Origin: Acidobacteriota bacterium
GTDB taxonomy: Bacteria; Acidobacteriota; Blastocatellia; Pyrinomonadales; Pyrinomonadaceae
NCBI GenBank assembly: GCA_029862725.1
Contig: JAOTWT010000007.1
Span: 1-21,267 of the forward strand
Length of the DNA: 21,267 nt
Direction: 5' to 3'
Shown here: piece by piece, positions 5,115-13,529 of the stretch
Numbering within the stretch: the stretch's first letter is position 1
Layout of the letters: each line of letters begins with the position of its first letter
Program-made: the position numbers and the translations under genes
Notes under the pieces: generated by a model
What the model was told of the DNA's origin: nothing
What the model saw: only the letters and a program-made list of their open reading frames with translations
Database searches by the model: none

Positions 5115-7304
5115 TTACAGCTTCTCTTCAGCAGCCACGTCCACCGTCCTTTCCACCTGCACTTTAGGAGTCAACTCCGCGTGAGGCGTAGCGCTCTTGA
5201 TCGCGATATGCGGGGCGATGATCAACGCGACGATACTCATCAGCTTGATCAGGATGTTCATCGAAGGGCCGGATGTGTCCTTAAAAGGATCGCCGACGGT
5301 GTCGCCTGTAATGCTTGCTTTATGAGCCTCACTTCCCTTGTACTGCATTTCACCGTTGACCTCGACGCCCGCTTCGAATGATTTTTTGGCATTGTCCCAG
5401 GCTCCGCCGGCATTGTTTTGGAACATTCCCATCAAAACGCCTGTGACGGTAACCCCGGCTAACATGCCGCCAAGAACTTCCGGACCGAAAGTGAATCCGA
5501 CGATAACCGGGGTTATCAATGGGATTGCTCCCGGTAGCATCATCTCCCTGAGGGACGCCTGTGTCGAAATAGCTACGCATTTGTCATATTCCGGTTCGGC
5601 TTCATGTTCCATGATGCCTGGGATTTCCTTAAACTGACGCCTGACTTCCTGTACCATCGCCATTGCCGCTCTACCGACTGCGGCAATAGCAAGAGAAGAA
5701 AAGATAAAGGGAATCATTCCGCCGACAAATAGGCCGGCGAGCACTTCCGCCTTATAGATATCGATTGAATCAATGCCCGCAAGACCAACATAGGCTGCAA
5801 ATAATGCCAGGGCAGTGAGTGCAGCGGAAGCAATCGCAAAGCCCTTTCCAGTAGCAGCCGTAGTATTTCCAACAGCATCCAACTTATCTGTTCTTTCTCT
5901 GACTTCTTTTGGAAGCCTGCTCATCTCGGCAATTCCACCGGCGTTATCAGCAATCGGTCCAAAAGCATCTATCGCGAGCTGCATAGCCGTAGTTGCCATC
6001 ATCCCGGCCGCCGCAATCGCGACGCCGTATAAACCGGCAAAATAATGAGCAAAGTAGATGCCCGAGGCGAGGACAAGTGTTGGAATCAAGGTAGATTCCA
6101 TACCGACGGAAAGACCGCCGATAATGTTTGTCGCGGCTCCGGTATCAGATTGCTGCACAATTGAGTTGACGGGACGTCTTCCCATCGCCGTGTAGTATTC
6201 GGTGAAGATACTCATGAGAGCGCCGACAATCGAACCGACCAGGATTGCCAGGAATACACCGGTGTTTGTGAAGTCATGGCCTCGTAGGGTCATTTCCGCC
6301 GGAAGCATCCACATGACGAGGAAGTAGCAGGCAATCGTGACCAGGATAATCGAGGTCCAGTTGGCGATATTCAGTGCCCTTTGAACGCTGCCTTTTTCAT
6401 CTTTAATTCTTACTAACAAAAAACTTAAACTGGAAAAAATAATTCCAATCCCGGCAATGACCATTGGAAGAATCATCGGGGAAAGACCGCCGAACTGGTC
6501 CGCCGCTACAATCTCCCGCCCGAGTACCATGGTCGCAAGCATTGTCGCGACATAAGATCCAAAAAGATCCGCCCCCATACCGGCAACGTCGCCGACATTA
6601 TCCCCTACGTTGTCTGCAATTGTCGCCGGGTTTCGTGGGTCATCTTCGGGAATTCCGGCTTCGACCTTACCAACCAGGTCGGCCCCGACGTCAGCCGCCT
6701 TTGTATAGATCCCACCGCCAACTCTCGCGAAAAGAGCGATCGATTCAGCGCCAAGAGAAAAACCGGCCAGAACTTCAATCGCTTTTTCCATAGCGACGCC
6801 ATTTACAGAACCGCCTATGCTCACAACATATACTTGATAAAAGACTATAAAGAGTGAACCAAGACCTAAAACAGCCAGACCGGCAACTCCAAGACCCATT
6901 ACCGTACCGCCGGTAAAGGCCACTTTTAGCGCGCCTTTGAGAGATGTTCTTGCGGCTTGAGTGGTTCTGACGTTTGCTTTGGTCGCGATTCTCATCCCAA
7001 AGAATCCGGCGGTCGCGCTAAATACCGCACCGATAACGAACGAAATTGCGATCACCGGAGAAGAGGTTTCGATCAATGTTCCAGACCACGCGAGAACTGC
7101 TGCCGCGACGATTGCAAAATAAGTCAAAACCTTCCACTCGGCTTTCAAAAACGCCATTGCGCCTTCAGCAATGTGAGCGGAAATTTCAACCATGCTTTCT
7201 TCACCGCTTTCCTGCCTGGTTACCCACGCAGACTGAACCGCCATGACAACTAATCCGAAAATCCCGACTGCCGGGATCAAATAAAGAATTGTAGATTCCA
7301 TCAA
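5115..7304 (-). CDS. hppA: Membrane-bound, K+-dependent ion-translocating pyrophosphatase
   Basis: A 729-residue polytopic membrane protein, the normal length for this family. It couples hydrolysis of pyrophosphate to pumping of H+ and/or Na+ across the cytoplasmic membrane. The catalytic motif 'DVGADLVGKVEAGIPEDD' is at residues 205-222, 'DNVGDNVGD' at 231-239, and a second set of Asp-rich motifs ('DAFGPIADNAGGIAEMS') at about 446-462. 'GNTTAATGKG' at 479-488 has Ala483 and Gly486 where K+-independent enzymes carry Lys and Thr, so the K+-dependent subfamily is indicated. H+ versus Na+ specificity is not decided. AGGTGA precedes the ATG at 7304. It is a single-gene unit with its own terminator, and no regulatory element was recognised. 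Confidence 0.97.
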   Translation of the reverse strand: MMESTILYLIPAVGIFGLVVMAVQSAWVTRQESGEESMVEISAHIAEGAMAFLKAEWKVLTYFAIVAAAVLAWSGTLIETSSPVIAISFVIGAVFSATAGFFGMRIATKANVRTTQAARTSLKGALKVAFTGGTVMGLGVAGLAVLGLGSLFIVFYQVYVVSIGGSVNGVAMEKAIEVLAGFSLGAESIALFARVGGGIYTKAADVGADLVGKVEAGIPEDDPRNPATIADNVGDNVGDVAGMGADLFGSYVATMLATMVLGREIVAADQFGGLSPMILPMVIAGIGIIFSSLSFLLVRIKDEKGSVQRALNIANWTSIILVTIACYFLVMWMLPAEMTLRGHDFTNTGVFLAILVGSIVGALMSIFTEYYTAMGRRPVNSIVQQSDTGAATNIIGGLSVGMESTLIPTLVLASGIYFAHYFAGLYGVAIAAAGMMATTAMQLAIDAFGPIADNAGGIAEMSRLPKEVRERTDKLDAVGNTTAATGKGFAIASAALTALALFAAYVGLAGIDSIDIYKAEVLAGLFVGGMIPFIFSSLAIAAVGRAAMAMVQEVRRQFKEIPGIMEHEAEPEYDKCVAISTQASLREMMLPGAIPLITPVIVGFTFGPEVLGGMLAGVTVTGVLMGMFQNNAGGAWDNAKKSFEAGVEVNGEMQYKGSEAHKASITGDTVGDPFKDTSGPSMNILIKLMSIVALIIAPHIAIKSATPHAELTPKVQVERTVDVAAEEKL

Positions 7305-7459
7305 AAATTCACCTGTTTTCTATACAAAACTGCCTTAATTCGACTTGGTACGTCTCAAAATAAAATAGTATCTAGGATTTTGCCGCACTGATTTCTGCGA
7401 CCGATAAGCGTTCGACTCTGACCAACTTCTTCACCGAAATGTCTGAATCGGGTCGATTA

Positions 7460-7491
7460 GCTCAAAACCAAGTATTATCTACGTTTTGAGC
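7460..7491. repeat. Inverted repeat with 9-bp perfect arms
   Basis: GCTCAAAAC (7460-7468) and GTTTTGAGC (7483-7491) are exact complements separated by 14 bases. It lies about 155 bases upstream of the hppA start codon. It could be an operator or a transcript hairpin; it has no T-run and is not a terminator. Confidence 0.6.
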
Positions 7492-7687
7492 GAAATTACA
7501 AAGGGAGAGGCGGGAATTGCGGAACGGGAATATCCCTGAAGGGTCGCGAAGACCTCGTAGTGAAGAAGAACTAGGTCGTGGCCCGGATCGGTAGGGATGG
7601 CGTTGAGCTTCCGGGGGTCGATGAAGTCGAATGCTTAAAACGATGAAAATCGCGAAATCGGGTACTTCGATCTCGCGACGATCTGGA

Positions 7688-7858
7688 CTAAACGGAGCAA
7701 GTCACTTTCATTTGGTCTACATTTTCCAATGTTTTACTTCTTTGTCGGCCCTTCGCGGATAAAATTTGTTTTTGCTCAGCCATCACGCGGTCCAGGAACC
7801 GAAAAACGACCTCCCAATGATCAGAGACTTCACCTTTCACGCGGTCCGCGTTCAGCAT
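7688..7858 (-). CDS. Possible small protein, 56 residues, unrecognised
   Basis: A minus-strand frame with ATG at 7858 and TAG at 7690-7688. The predicted peptide is mixed-charge and begins MLNADRVKGEVSDHWEVV, with 'FRFLDRVMAEQK' following, suggesting an alpha-helical protein or a fragment of one. No ribosome binding site stands out. It may be a remnant of a larger gene; confidence is low. Confidence 0.2.
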   Translation of the reverse strand: MLNADRVKGEVSDHWEVVFRFLDRVMAEQKQILSAKGRQRSKTLENVDQMKVTCSV

Positions 7859-7989
7859 CGACGAACCTGGACGCCGTTTCGGCTATGTAGGTGTCGATAC
7901 CCCCTTGCTTAAAGACTGCAAACTGCAGCAGCCAGGTAAAAATTTCCAAAAAGAGAAACTCCGTCGGCCGAATTTATTACTACATCCTT

Positions 7990-8928
7990 TCAGCTATCTT
8001 CCTTCCCTTCTGAATCCTGATTCCCGACTCCTGAATTCTTCCTCTTGTATATCGAATCCCAAACGGTCGTATAGGTCTTACCGCCGTCGGTCGAGGTGTC
8101 CCATTTCTGGCGCACCGTTTTGTCGGGCAAATCCGTAAACTCGAATTTATGAAGCGTTTTTGCCCCCGCGGCATTTACCGTTTCGGCGGTAAACTTCATC
8201 ATGTTGCCTTCGCGTCCACCTTCAAAAAGAAATACGCCACCCTGGCTGCCGACGTAAAACTGCTTCCACTTGTCAACGGAAGCATCGTATACATTGAGGC
8301 TTTTCCCCGTTCCGCCGCCCGTGTTTTTCCAATTTTCGATCAGCGTACAGCCATTGACGCCCCGCTCGATCAGGTTTTCTCCGATTTTGCGGCCGTTGAC
8401 AAACACATCCCAGTCACCGAGCCAAAAATCGAACTCGTGGGCCTTTTCCGAGTATTTGCAGGGGTTTCTTTGTTTATCGACGATCGACAGCATTTCTTTG
8501 AAAGCGGGATCGTCACGCAAACCCGAAAGGTCTTCGTCAGTTTCGATACTTACCGAAAATGCCGCTCCGTTCGTGAGCGCCTTTTTGAGCCATTCGAAGG
8601 CTGCCCCTTTGTCGCCAAGCCGGGCATAGGCGGAGGCAAGGTTATACATCGCCGGCCAATTCTGATTGATCGCCAGATTCTTCTTGAGCGCCTCGGCCGC
8701 ACCTTTGTAGTCGCCCTTGCCGTGTCGCGCCGAGGCCAGGAGATAAAAAGCGCGTGCGTTTTGAGGATTGTCTTTGAGGAACCTTGCGAGCCCCGTCTCG
8801 GCCTCGTCGTACTTCTCCTGCTGCAGTAATTCTGTCGCGGCCACGATTTCGGGAGGCTGCCCGGTCTGCGACAATCCGGCCGAAGCGAGTACCAAAAGCG
8901 CGAAACAAATTGTTATTACCTTTTTCAT
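7990..8928 (-). CDS. Secreted TPR protein with a C-terminal DUF1579-like domain
   Basis: A 312-residue protein. Residues 1-20 are a signal peptide (MKKVITICFALLVLASAGLS). Residues 24-120 contain about three TPR units ('EIVAATELLQQEKYDEAETG', 'ARAFYLLASARHGKGDYKGA', 'PAMYNLASAYARLGDKGAAF'). From residue 164, 'HEFDFWLGDWDVFVNG' opens a beta-rich domain like DUF1579/heme-binding-like domains of acidobacterial secreted proteins, followed by 'LIENWKNTGGGTGKSLNVYD' and 'WKQFYVGSQGGVFLFEG'. Its ligand is unknown. The start overlaps the stop of the upstream gene by four bases (ATGA), so translation is probably coupled. The last 15 residues come from a heptamer repeat (8011-8045), so the C-terminus is probably not conserved. 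Confidence 0.8.
   Translation of the reverse strand: MKKVITICFALLVLASAGLSQTGQPPEIVAATELLQQEKYDEAETGLARFLKDNPQNARAFYLLASARHGKGDYKGAAEALKKNLAINQNWPAMYNLASAYARLGDKGAAFEWLKKALTNGAAFSVSIETDEDLSGLRDDPAFKEMLSIVDKQRNPCKYSEKAHEFDFWLGDWDVFVNGRKIGENLIERGVNGCTLIENWKNTGGGTGKSLNVYDASVDKWKQFYVGSQGGVFLFEGGREGNMMKFTAETVNAAGAKTLHKFEFTDLPDKTVRQKWDTSTDGGKTYTTVWDSIYKRKNSGVGNQDSEGKEDS
8011..8045. repeat. Heptanucleotide array inside the 3' end of the TPR gene
   Basis: Four imperfect units in register: TGAATCC (8011), TGATTCC (8018), CGACTCC (8025), TGAATTC (8032), then a weaker one. On the minus strand they encode the tail rich in Ser, Gly, Asn and Asp of the TPR protein. Because the unit length is seven, successive copies are read in different frames. 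Confidence 0.7.
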
Positions 8929-9284
8929 AGTTTTCTTAAATCCCGGGCCGAAAGCCCTAGCTCTTCAATTCCCCCCGAAAGTTTCGTTGATTCATACAAT
9001 TCTTCAGAGTGATGACTTTCCGGGGCGGTGTTCAAGAGACAGAGGCTGGTCAAACAGACATAGGTCCCCCGCCCCAAGATCTCATGAACGTGTATTTCTT
9101 CAGCGCAAACCAGTGACACGATGGTATCAAGATCGAGGCCCGACAGAAAACCGGCCTCCGTGGGAAGCACGAATATCCCGGTCTTGCCACATTTGCCGCA
9201 CCAGGTCCGCGTCGAATAACGCTTTCTCCGGACAACAAAAGCTTCGCTGGATTCAATTGAAATCTCTGTTCTGATTTTTGACAT
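8925..9284 (-). CDS. Small zinc-ribbon / excisionase-like protein
   Basis: A 119-residue protein if started at ATG 9284; a GTG three codons upstream (9293) is also possible. Residues 1-25 are a beta strand region with 'KIRTEISIESSEAFVVRRKR', followed by 'TWCGKCGKTG' with a CxxC pair, and then 'FVLPTEAGFLSGLDLDTIVS'. This order (WC..CG, then an L.P.EA..L.G.. helix-turn-helix-like segment, then a C-terminal 'VCLTSLCL') resembles small acidobacterial proteins that combine a half zinc ribbon with an excisionase/MerR-like helix. A DNA-binding or regulatory role is inferred only from this. It overlaps the start of the TPR gene by four bases and follows another short minus-strand frame at 9297-9548. 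Confidence 0.65.
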   Translation of the reverse strand: MSKIRTEISIESSEAFVVRRKRYSTRTWCGKCGKTGIFVLPTEAGFLSGLDLDTIVSLVCAEEIHVHEILGRGTYVCLTSLCLLNTAPESHHSEELYESTKLSGGIEELGLSARDLRKL

Positions 9285-9296
9285 TCGCAGCACTTG

Positions 9297-9548
9297 TTAC
9301 CCGGCAGCCGACGTCTGGAATATGCCGAATTTGTCCTCAAGATACAGAAACCCGATCCGCTTTTCACAAGAATCTGCCGCCATGAAAAGCCCGTTGGACA
9401 ACTTTTCGGCTTCCCCGGCATCTTTGACTATTAGAAACATACAGCTTTGGTTGTTTTCATCGTAGTTTGCGAAGTATTGAAAAAACCTTGTCTCAATACG
9501 AATGAGGCAAGCCCATGCACAAACGTTGCTGACCGGTAACATCTGCAC
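9297..9548 (-). CDS. Hypothetical small protein
   Basis: An 83-codon frame ending three bases before the GTG at 9293 of the zinc-ribbon gene, which suggests it may be the first gene of that unit. The C-terminal half (CMFLIVKDAGEAEKLSNGLF and 'EKRIGFLYLEDKFGIFQ') looks like a folded alpha/beta protein; the N-terminal part is Cys- and Trp-containing and less convincing, so the real start may lie further in. No family was recognised and no ribosome binding site is evident. Confidence 0.35.
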   Translation of the reverse strand: MQMLPVSNVCAWACLIRIETRFFQYFANYDENNQSCMFLIVKDAGEAEKLSNGLFMAADSCEKRIGFLYLEDKFGIFQTSAAG

Positions 9549-9740
9549 ATCTCATGAACCTGCCCCATTCACGCAAACTATAAGTTTTTACGTGAACCAA
9601 TGTCTTGAAAAGACCGTAAAAGATTTATCAAAAGAAATTCAACGCCGTTGCCGCTCAACCCGAGTGATCGTGTATCTTATTGAAACGCAATAGTTTATGG
9701 CGTGTCTCCAAGATTTCTTTGGTATGCCGGGAGCAAAACG

Positions 9741-11954
9741 ATGAGGAAAGGAAAGCTTTACGATTTTGCCGGTTTTCGAATAGATACCGAGCAGAGGTGT
9801 TTACTGCGCGGCGAAGAAATCGTTTCATTGACACCAAAAGCGTTCGATACGCTGGCGGTACTTGTTCGAAACCCCGGGAAGGTTATGACTAAAGACGTGT
9901 TGCTCGACGAGGTCTGGAAAGACACATTTGTTGAGGAATCGACCCTTGCCCAAAACATCAGCACGCTTCGAAAGACACTCTCCAAATACGACCTCCAAAC
10001 GGACTTTATTGTAACTATCCCGCGCCGCGGTTACAGGTTTGTCGCCGATGTAACGGAAACCGACGCCGATGAGGAGGTCCTTGTCGTCGAGAAACATTCG
10101 TTGACGCACATTGTCGCCGAGCAGGAACACATTTCGGATTCCCGCAAGGGGTGGCCGTCCGCTAAGTGGCTGGTCGGGATTTCGACGGCGGCTGCGGCGC
10201 TTGTGGCTTCCATATTTGCGGTCAGTTATTTATTTTCGAACCCGACTCAGTTCGAGTCCAAGTTCCGGCAGTTTCGTATATCGACGCTTTTTTCCGGCCA
10301 GGATATCAGCAATGCGACAGTCTCAACGGATGGCAAATATATTGCCGTACTCAGAGAGGAAGATGACGGAGACGCTCTTTTCCTTCGCCAGATAACCGAT
10401 GGCAATGAAGTCGCGCTGGTGCGCGGAAACGATCTGAGCATTTCCGGGGTGGTGTTCGCGCCTGAGGGCGACGGTGTATATTATTCGGCGTACAAGAGAT
10501 CCGATCCCTTTCCCAAAATCGGCAATCTTTATAAAGTACCGCTTCTGGGTGGAGCCTCGCGCGTGATCGCAAGGGATGTCGACGGCCCGGTCACCTTTTC
10601 TCCCGACCTAAAAAAATTGGCATTTGTAAGAGACAAGTTAGATGAGATGGAGTCAGTTCTGATACTTGCAAACCCAGACGGCTCGTCACCGCGCGCGCTC
10701 GCCTCAAGGCCGCTTTGGAATGGCTTCTCGACATCGGGCGTATCGTGGTCACCGGACGGCGGACGGATTGCAGTCACTATCATGGACCGCGAGGACCGGG
10801 AAGGGCCCATGAAATTGGCTACAGTTGATGCGGATACCGGCGAAGTATCCGTACTTTCGGGAAACGACTGGCTGTGGATCGGCAAAACGGCCTGGCTTGA
10901 TGACGGCAGCGGCATTGTAGTTGTCGCATACGGCGCAAAATCCCCGAACCTCACCGATGAGGTCTGGTTTGTGTCCTATCCCGACGGCGCCGCGCGGGCG
11001 GTAACTCGCGGTTTGAGTGGGATCACGGGTTTTGGTATCACGAGGGCCGGAGACACGATGATCGCCGGCAAGAACAATCGACTGACAACGCGTTCGTATC
11101 TGGATATCGAAAATCCGGATGTTTCCCGTGTTATCGCGAAATCGGTCAGCGAGGACAGCCTCATGCCTTTGGGAGCCAGATGGGTCGGCGAAGACAGGAT
11201 TGTCTACGCGAAAACCCAAAACGGGAACGCCGATATCTGGATGATGAATCTTGCCGGTTCTGAAAATGTTCAATTAACTTCCGAGCCCACAGCCGATTAT
11301 GACCCGGTGGTTTCGCAGGATGGGAAACGCATAGTTTTCCGTTCGAATAGAAATGGGCGACTCACGCTTTGGGAGATGAAAATGGATGGTTCGAACCAGC
11401 GCGAGATCGTGGATTCGTATTACTCGTCAAGAGCATCTTTTCCAAAGGATGCGTCGAAAATGTATTTTTCCGCGGTTCCGTTGACGGAGAAGTTCCAGGT
11501 ATTGTTCGAGCGCGATAACGATACCGGCAGGATCGCACAGTTGACGGATTTCAGGTCCTTTCGACCGGCCGTATCCCCGGACGGAAAATATATTCTGTGC
11601 TTTGCGGTCGAAAACGGCGATACCAAATTCGCACCGGCGACACCTCTCAGGTTGACGCTTTTTTCGGTCGCGGAAAAGAAGATCGTCAGGCAGTTTGAAA
11701 GGGTCCCGAGAAGGGAACTGCCGATCATCGAATGGAAGCACGACAACAGCGGGTTTTTCTATGTCAAAAAGAAACGGAAGACTACCTATCTCGACGAGCG
11801 CGGCTTGGACGGCGAAACCGTTAAGACAATCAAACGTTGGGAGGAAGGAAATGTCTTTCAGATAGCGCTTTCGGAAGATGGCAAGCGTCTGTTTTTTGAG
11901 AAGGGTGAAGATGTCGTAAGTGTTTTGAAGTTTGAAAACGCTGGCGGTGTTTGA
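9741..11954 (+). CDS. Winged-helix DNA-binding membrane protein with TolB-like beta-propeller
   Basis: A 737-residue protein. ATG at 9741 is preferred over GTG 9702 because GGGAG precedes it and because family members begin close to the 'YDFAGFRIDTEQRCLLRGEE' strand. Residues 6-103 form an OmpR/CadC-type winged helix ('LTPKAFDTLAVLVRNPGKVM', 'EVWKDTFVEESTLAQNISTL', 'IPRRGYRF'). Residues about 143-164 are a single transmembrane helix. The rest is a periplasmic beta-propeller with PD40-type repeats ('WSPDGGRIAV', 'QDGKRIVFRSNRNGRLTLW', 'SPDGKYILCF', 'SEDGKRLFF'). By analogy with CadC and ToxR it is a one-component regulator that may sense a periplasmic signal and act at DNA from the membrane. 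Its DNA target is unknown; the divergent operon at 9548 is the nearest candidate. Confidence 0.9.
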   Translation: MRKGKLYDFAGFRIDTEQRCLLRGEEIVSLTPKAFDTLAVLVRNPGKVMTKDVLLDEVWKDTFVEESTLAQNISTLRKTLSKYDLQTDFIVTIPRRGYRFVADVTETDADEEVLVVEKHSLTHIVAEQEHISDSRKGWPSAKWLVGISTAAAALVASIFAVSYLFSNPTQFESKFRQFRISTLFSGQDISNATVSTDGKYIAVLREEDDGDALFLRQITDGNEVALVRGNDLSISGVVFAPEGDGVYYSAYKRSDPFPKIGNLYKVPLLGGASRVIARDVDGPVTFSPDLKKLAFVRDKLDEMESVLILANPDGSSPRALASRPLWNGFSTSGVSWSPDGGRIAVTIMDREDREGPMKLATVDADTGEVSVLSGNDWLWIGKTAWLDDGSGIVVVAYGAKSPNLTDEVWFVSYPDGAARAVTRGLSGITGFGITRAGDTMIAGKNNRLTTRSYLDIENPDVSRVIAKSVSEDSLMPLGARWVGEDRIVYAKTQNGNADIWMMNLAGSENVQLTSEPTADYDPVVSQDGKRIVFRSNRNGRLTLWEMKMDGSNQREIVDSYYSSRASFPKDASKMYFSAVPLTEKFQVLFERDNDTGRIAQLTDFRSFRPAVSPDGKYILCFAVENGDTKFAPATPLRLTLFSVAEKKIVRQFERVPRRELPIIEWKHDNSGFFYVKKKRKTTYLDERGLDGETVKTIKRWEEGNVFQIALSEDGKRLFFEKGEDVVSVLKFENAGGV

Positions 11955-12020
11955 ACGCGAGTCGGATGGCGGGATTGAGCGATTCGCGGGTTTTAAAAAA
12001 CAGAAGGAAAAGGACCGCGC

Positions 12021-13490
12021 CTACGGTGTAATAATCTGAAGAAAGGGGTTGTAAACATACTCCGTGGAAACAGGAAGCTCACTTGGCCACTTGTAACAGA
12101 CCGAGATTGCGTATGCAGGATCGAGTGCCCATTGCCCTGTATTTAAAATCCTTTTGTTTTTCGTTTTTCGGTCATACCATCCCCAAAACGGCTTCGCCAT
12201 ACTGTCGCTCGCGGTCCTGCCCCTGAACGCGCCGGCGATATAAGACTTGCTTGTTGCCGGTCTGCCGCCAAACGGTTGATACACGAAAAAGTTCTCAAAC
12301 GTCTCGTTCGCCTCATCTGAATCGCCGCTGCCGCGGCTCCACAAATCAGACTCGATCGGCCGGAGCGCATATCTCACATTACGGTCATTTCCCGAGCGCG
12401 GATATCCCGCGGTATCGCCCGCGATATATGTAACCCCCGTGTTTTGTTTGAACTCCATTTTCTCGGGATCGAAGAGGGACGTTTTGTGCGAGCCGCCCAA
12501 AACGCCGTGCCCGCCGGCCTCAATGAATACGATCGGGTGTGTATCTTCGTAGATATCTATCTTTCCGTCGATGTCGTGCACGCCCCTTAGGATACGCCTT
12601 TCGTTTGTAAACGAATAGACATTGTTGTGGGCGAGCGTCTCCATCATTTCGAGCTTCCCGAATTCCGATCCGTCTTTGCGGATCGAAAGAATCAGCCCCT
12701 CGTTGTCGTTCTCGTGACACGTACCGACGACGCAAACGTCTGAATAGTCGCGCGGGTGGAAAAAGTTGTAATGCAAAAACCAGTGAGTACTGGTTTCCAT
12801 CACAGCGTAATAAACAAATGCTGCACGGGACCCCGTTTCGAGATTCTCCCAGTTGTCGTCGCCTTTCCAATTGCCATCGTAATTGAATCCGGTAATAAAA
12901 TCGGCTTTCGGAACGAACCAGGTTTCTTGCGCGATAAACGGGGCGTATATCCGAACGATTGGTAAATACTCGTCTTCTGGCGGGACGACCCATTCTCCTT
13001 TACGAATAGATTCAGTCTTCGCGCTGACCTCGATCACTGTTTCTTTGGTCAGGCTCCCTTCGGTTAGCCGGACTTTGTATTTGCCGGGTTTATCAGGTGC
13101 CGTAAAAAGGACCGCGTCTTTTGACGAAGCGATGCTGATCCCCTGCATGATTAAAGACTGCCATCCGCTTTTTTCCTTTTCTCCAGCTTCTCGATAGAGA
13201 AAAGGCTTGGAAAGCACACCGCCATTCGCCGACAAGATTTCGATCCTCCACTCGTTGCTTTGGAGCTTGGTAGGGCCCGAATCTCCGTTTCCAAGGAGGC
13301 TTTCGAAGAATCCCTTTTTCCTTATGCCAAAGAACTCGGCATGGAGTACGGCGGTCTCGTTTGTACCGATCTTGCCGTCCTCAGGGTAGATATTGAGCTT
13401 GATCTCTGTAATTTTGTCTTTTGGAGGCGCCACAGCCGAGACTGCGAAAACGAAAGCGCAGATGAGAAATAAAGGACAAAACATTTTCAT
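12021..13490 (-). CDS. Large secreted protein of unknown function, co-transcribed with cstA
   Basis: A 489-residue protein if started at ATG 13490, which is preceded by GGGTGA and begins a good signal peptide (MKMFCPLFLICAFVFAVSA, about residues 1-21). An in-frame ATG at 13523 would add 11 residues. Residues about 22-175 look like Ig-like beta domains ('PGKYKVRLTEG' then 'TVIEVSAKTE'). The C-terminal half has 'YAPFIAQETWFVPKADF', 'STHWFLHYNFFHPRDYSD', 'NEGLILSIRKDG', 'HPIVFIEAGGHGVLGG'. This order of motifs faintly recalls the NPP1/Vps62-type fold (an aromatic strand, an acidic motif, then HP.V...G.H), but I would not assign it. The gene begins 6-39 bases after the cstA stop and is probably translated from the same transcript. 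Confidence 0.75.
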   Translation of the reverse strand: MKMFCPLFLICAFVFAVSAVAPPKDKITEIKLNIYPEDGKIGTNETAVLHAEFFGIRKKGFFESLLGNGDSGPTKLQSNEWRIEILSANGGVLSKPFLYREAGEKEKSGWQSLIMQGISIASSKDAVLFTAPDKPGKYKVRLTEGSLTKETVIEVSAKTESIRKGEWVVPPEDEYLPIVRIYAPFIAQETWFVPKADFITGFNYDGNWKGDDNWENLETGSRAAFVYYAVMETSTHWFLHYNFFHPRDYSDVCVVGTCHENDNEGLILSIRKDGSEFGKLEMMETLAHNNVYSFTNERRILRGVHDIDGKIDIYEDTHPIVFIEAGGHGVLGGSHKTSLFDPEKMEFKQNTGVTYIAGDTAGYPRSGNDRNVRYALRPIESDLWSRGSGDSDEANETFENFFVYQPFGGRPATSKSYIAGAFRGRTASDSMAKPFWGWYDRKTKNKRILNTGQWALDPAYAISVCYKWPSELPVSTEYVYNPFLQIITP

Positions 13491-13529
13491 AGCATTCACC
13501 CAAAGGCGGTCAGTTTTCATCAAACAACG

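Larger units (their letters stand above)
7305..7989. other. Intergenic stretch of 685 bp
   Basis: No well-supported gene. It should contain the hppA promoter next to 7305, an inverted repeat at 7460-7491, and a weak 56-codon open frame on the minus strand at 7688-7858. ACGCGGTCC occurs twice (7786-7794 and 7839-7847). The composition is not repetitive. It may be decayed coding sequence, but I could not identify a parent gene. Confidence 0.4.

Noticed and set aside
4944..5381. Plus-strand open frame of 145 codons at the end of the hppA gene
   Set aside because: It reads through the hppA terminator hairpin and then antisense to hppA coding sequence; the composition is that of a shadow frame.
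8149..8829. Plus-strand open frame of 226 codons
   Set aside because: It is entirely antisense to the secreted TPR gene, whose signal peptide, TPRs and FDFWLGDWDV motif make the minus strand the real one.
10749..11273. Minus-strand open frame of 174 codons
   Set aside because: It is antisense to the propeller part of the winged-helix/TolB gene, which shows clear PD40 repeats on the plus strand.
11955..12020. Terminator between the convergent winged-helix and secreted-protein genes
   Set aside because: There is an A/T-rich stretch (GTTTTAAAAAAC), but I could not find a GC-rich stem followed by a T-run on either strand.
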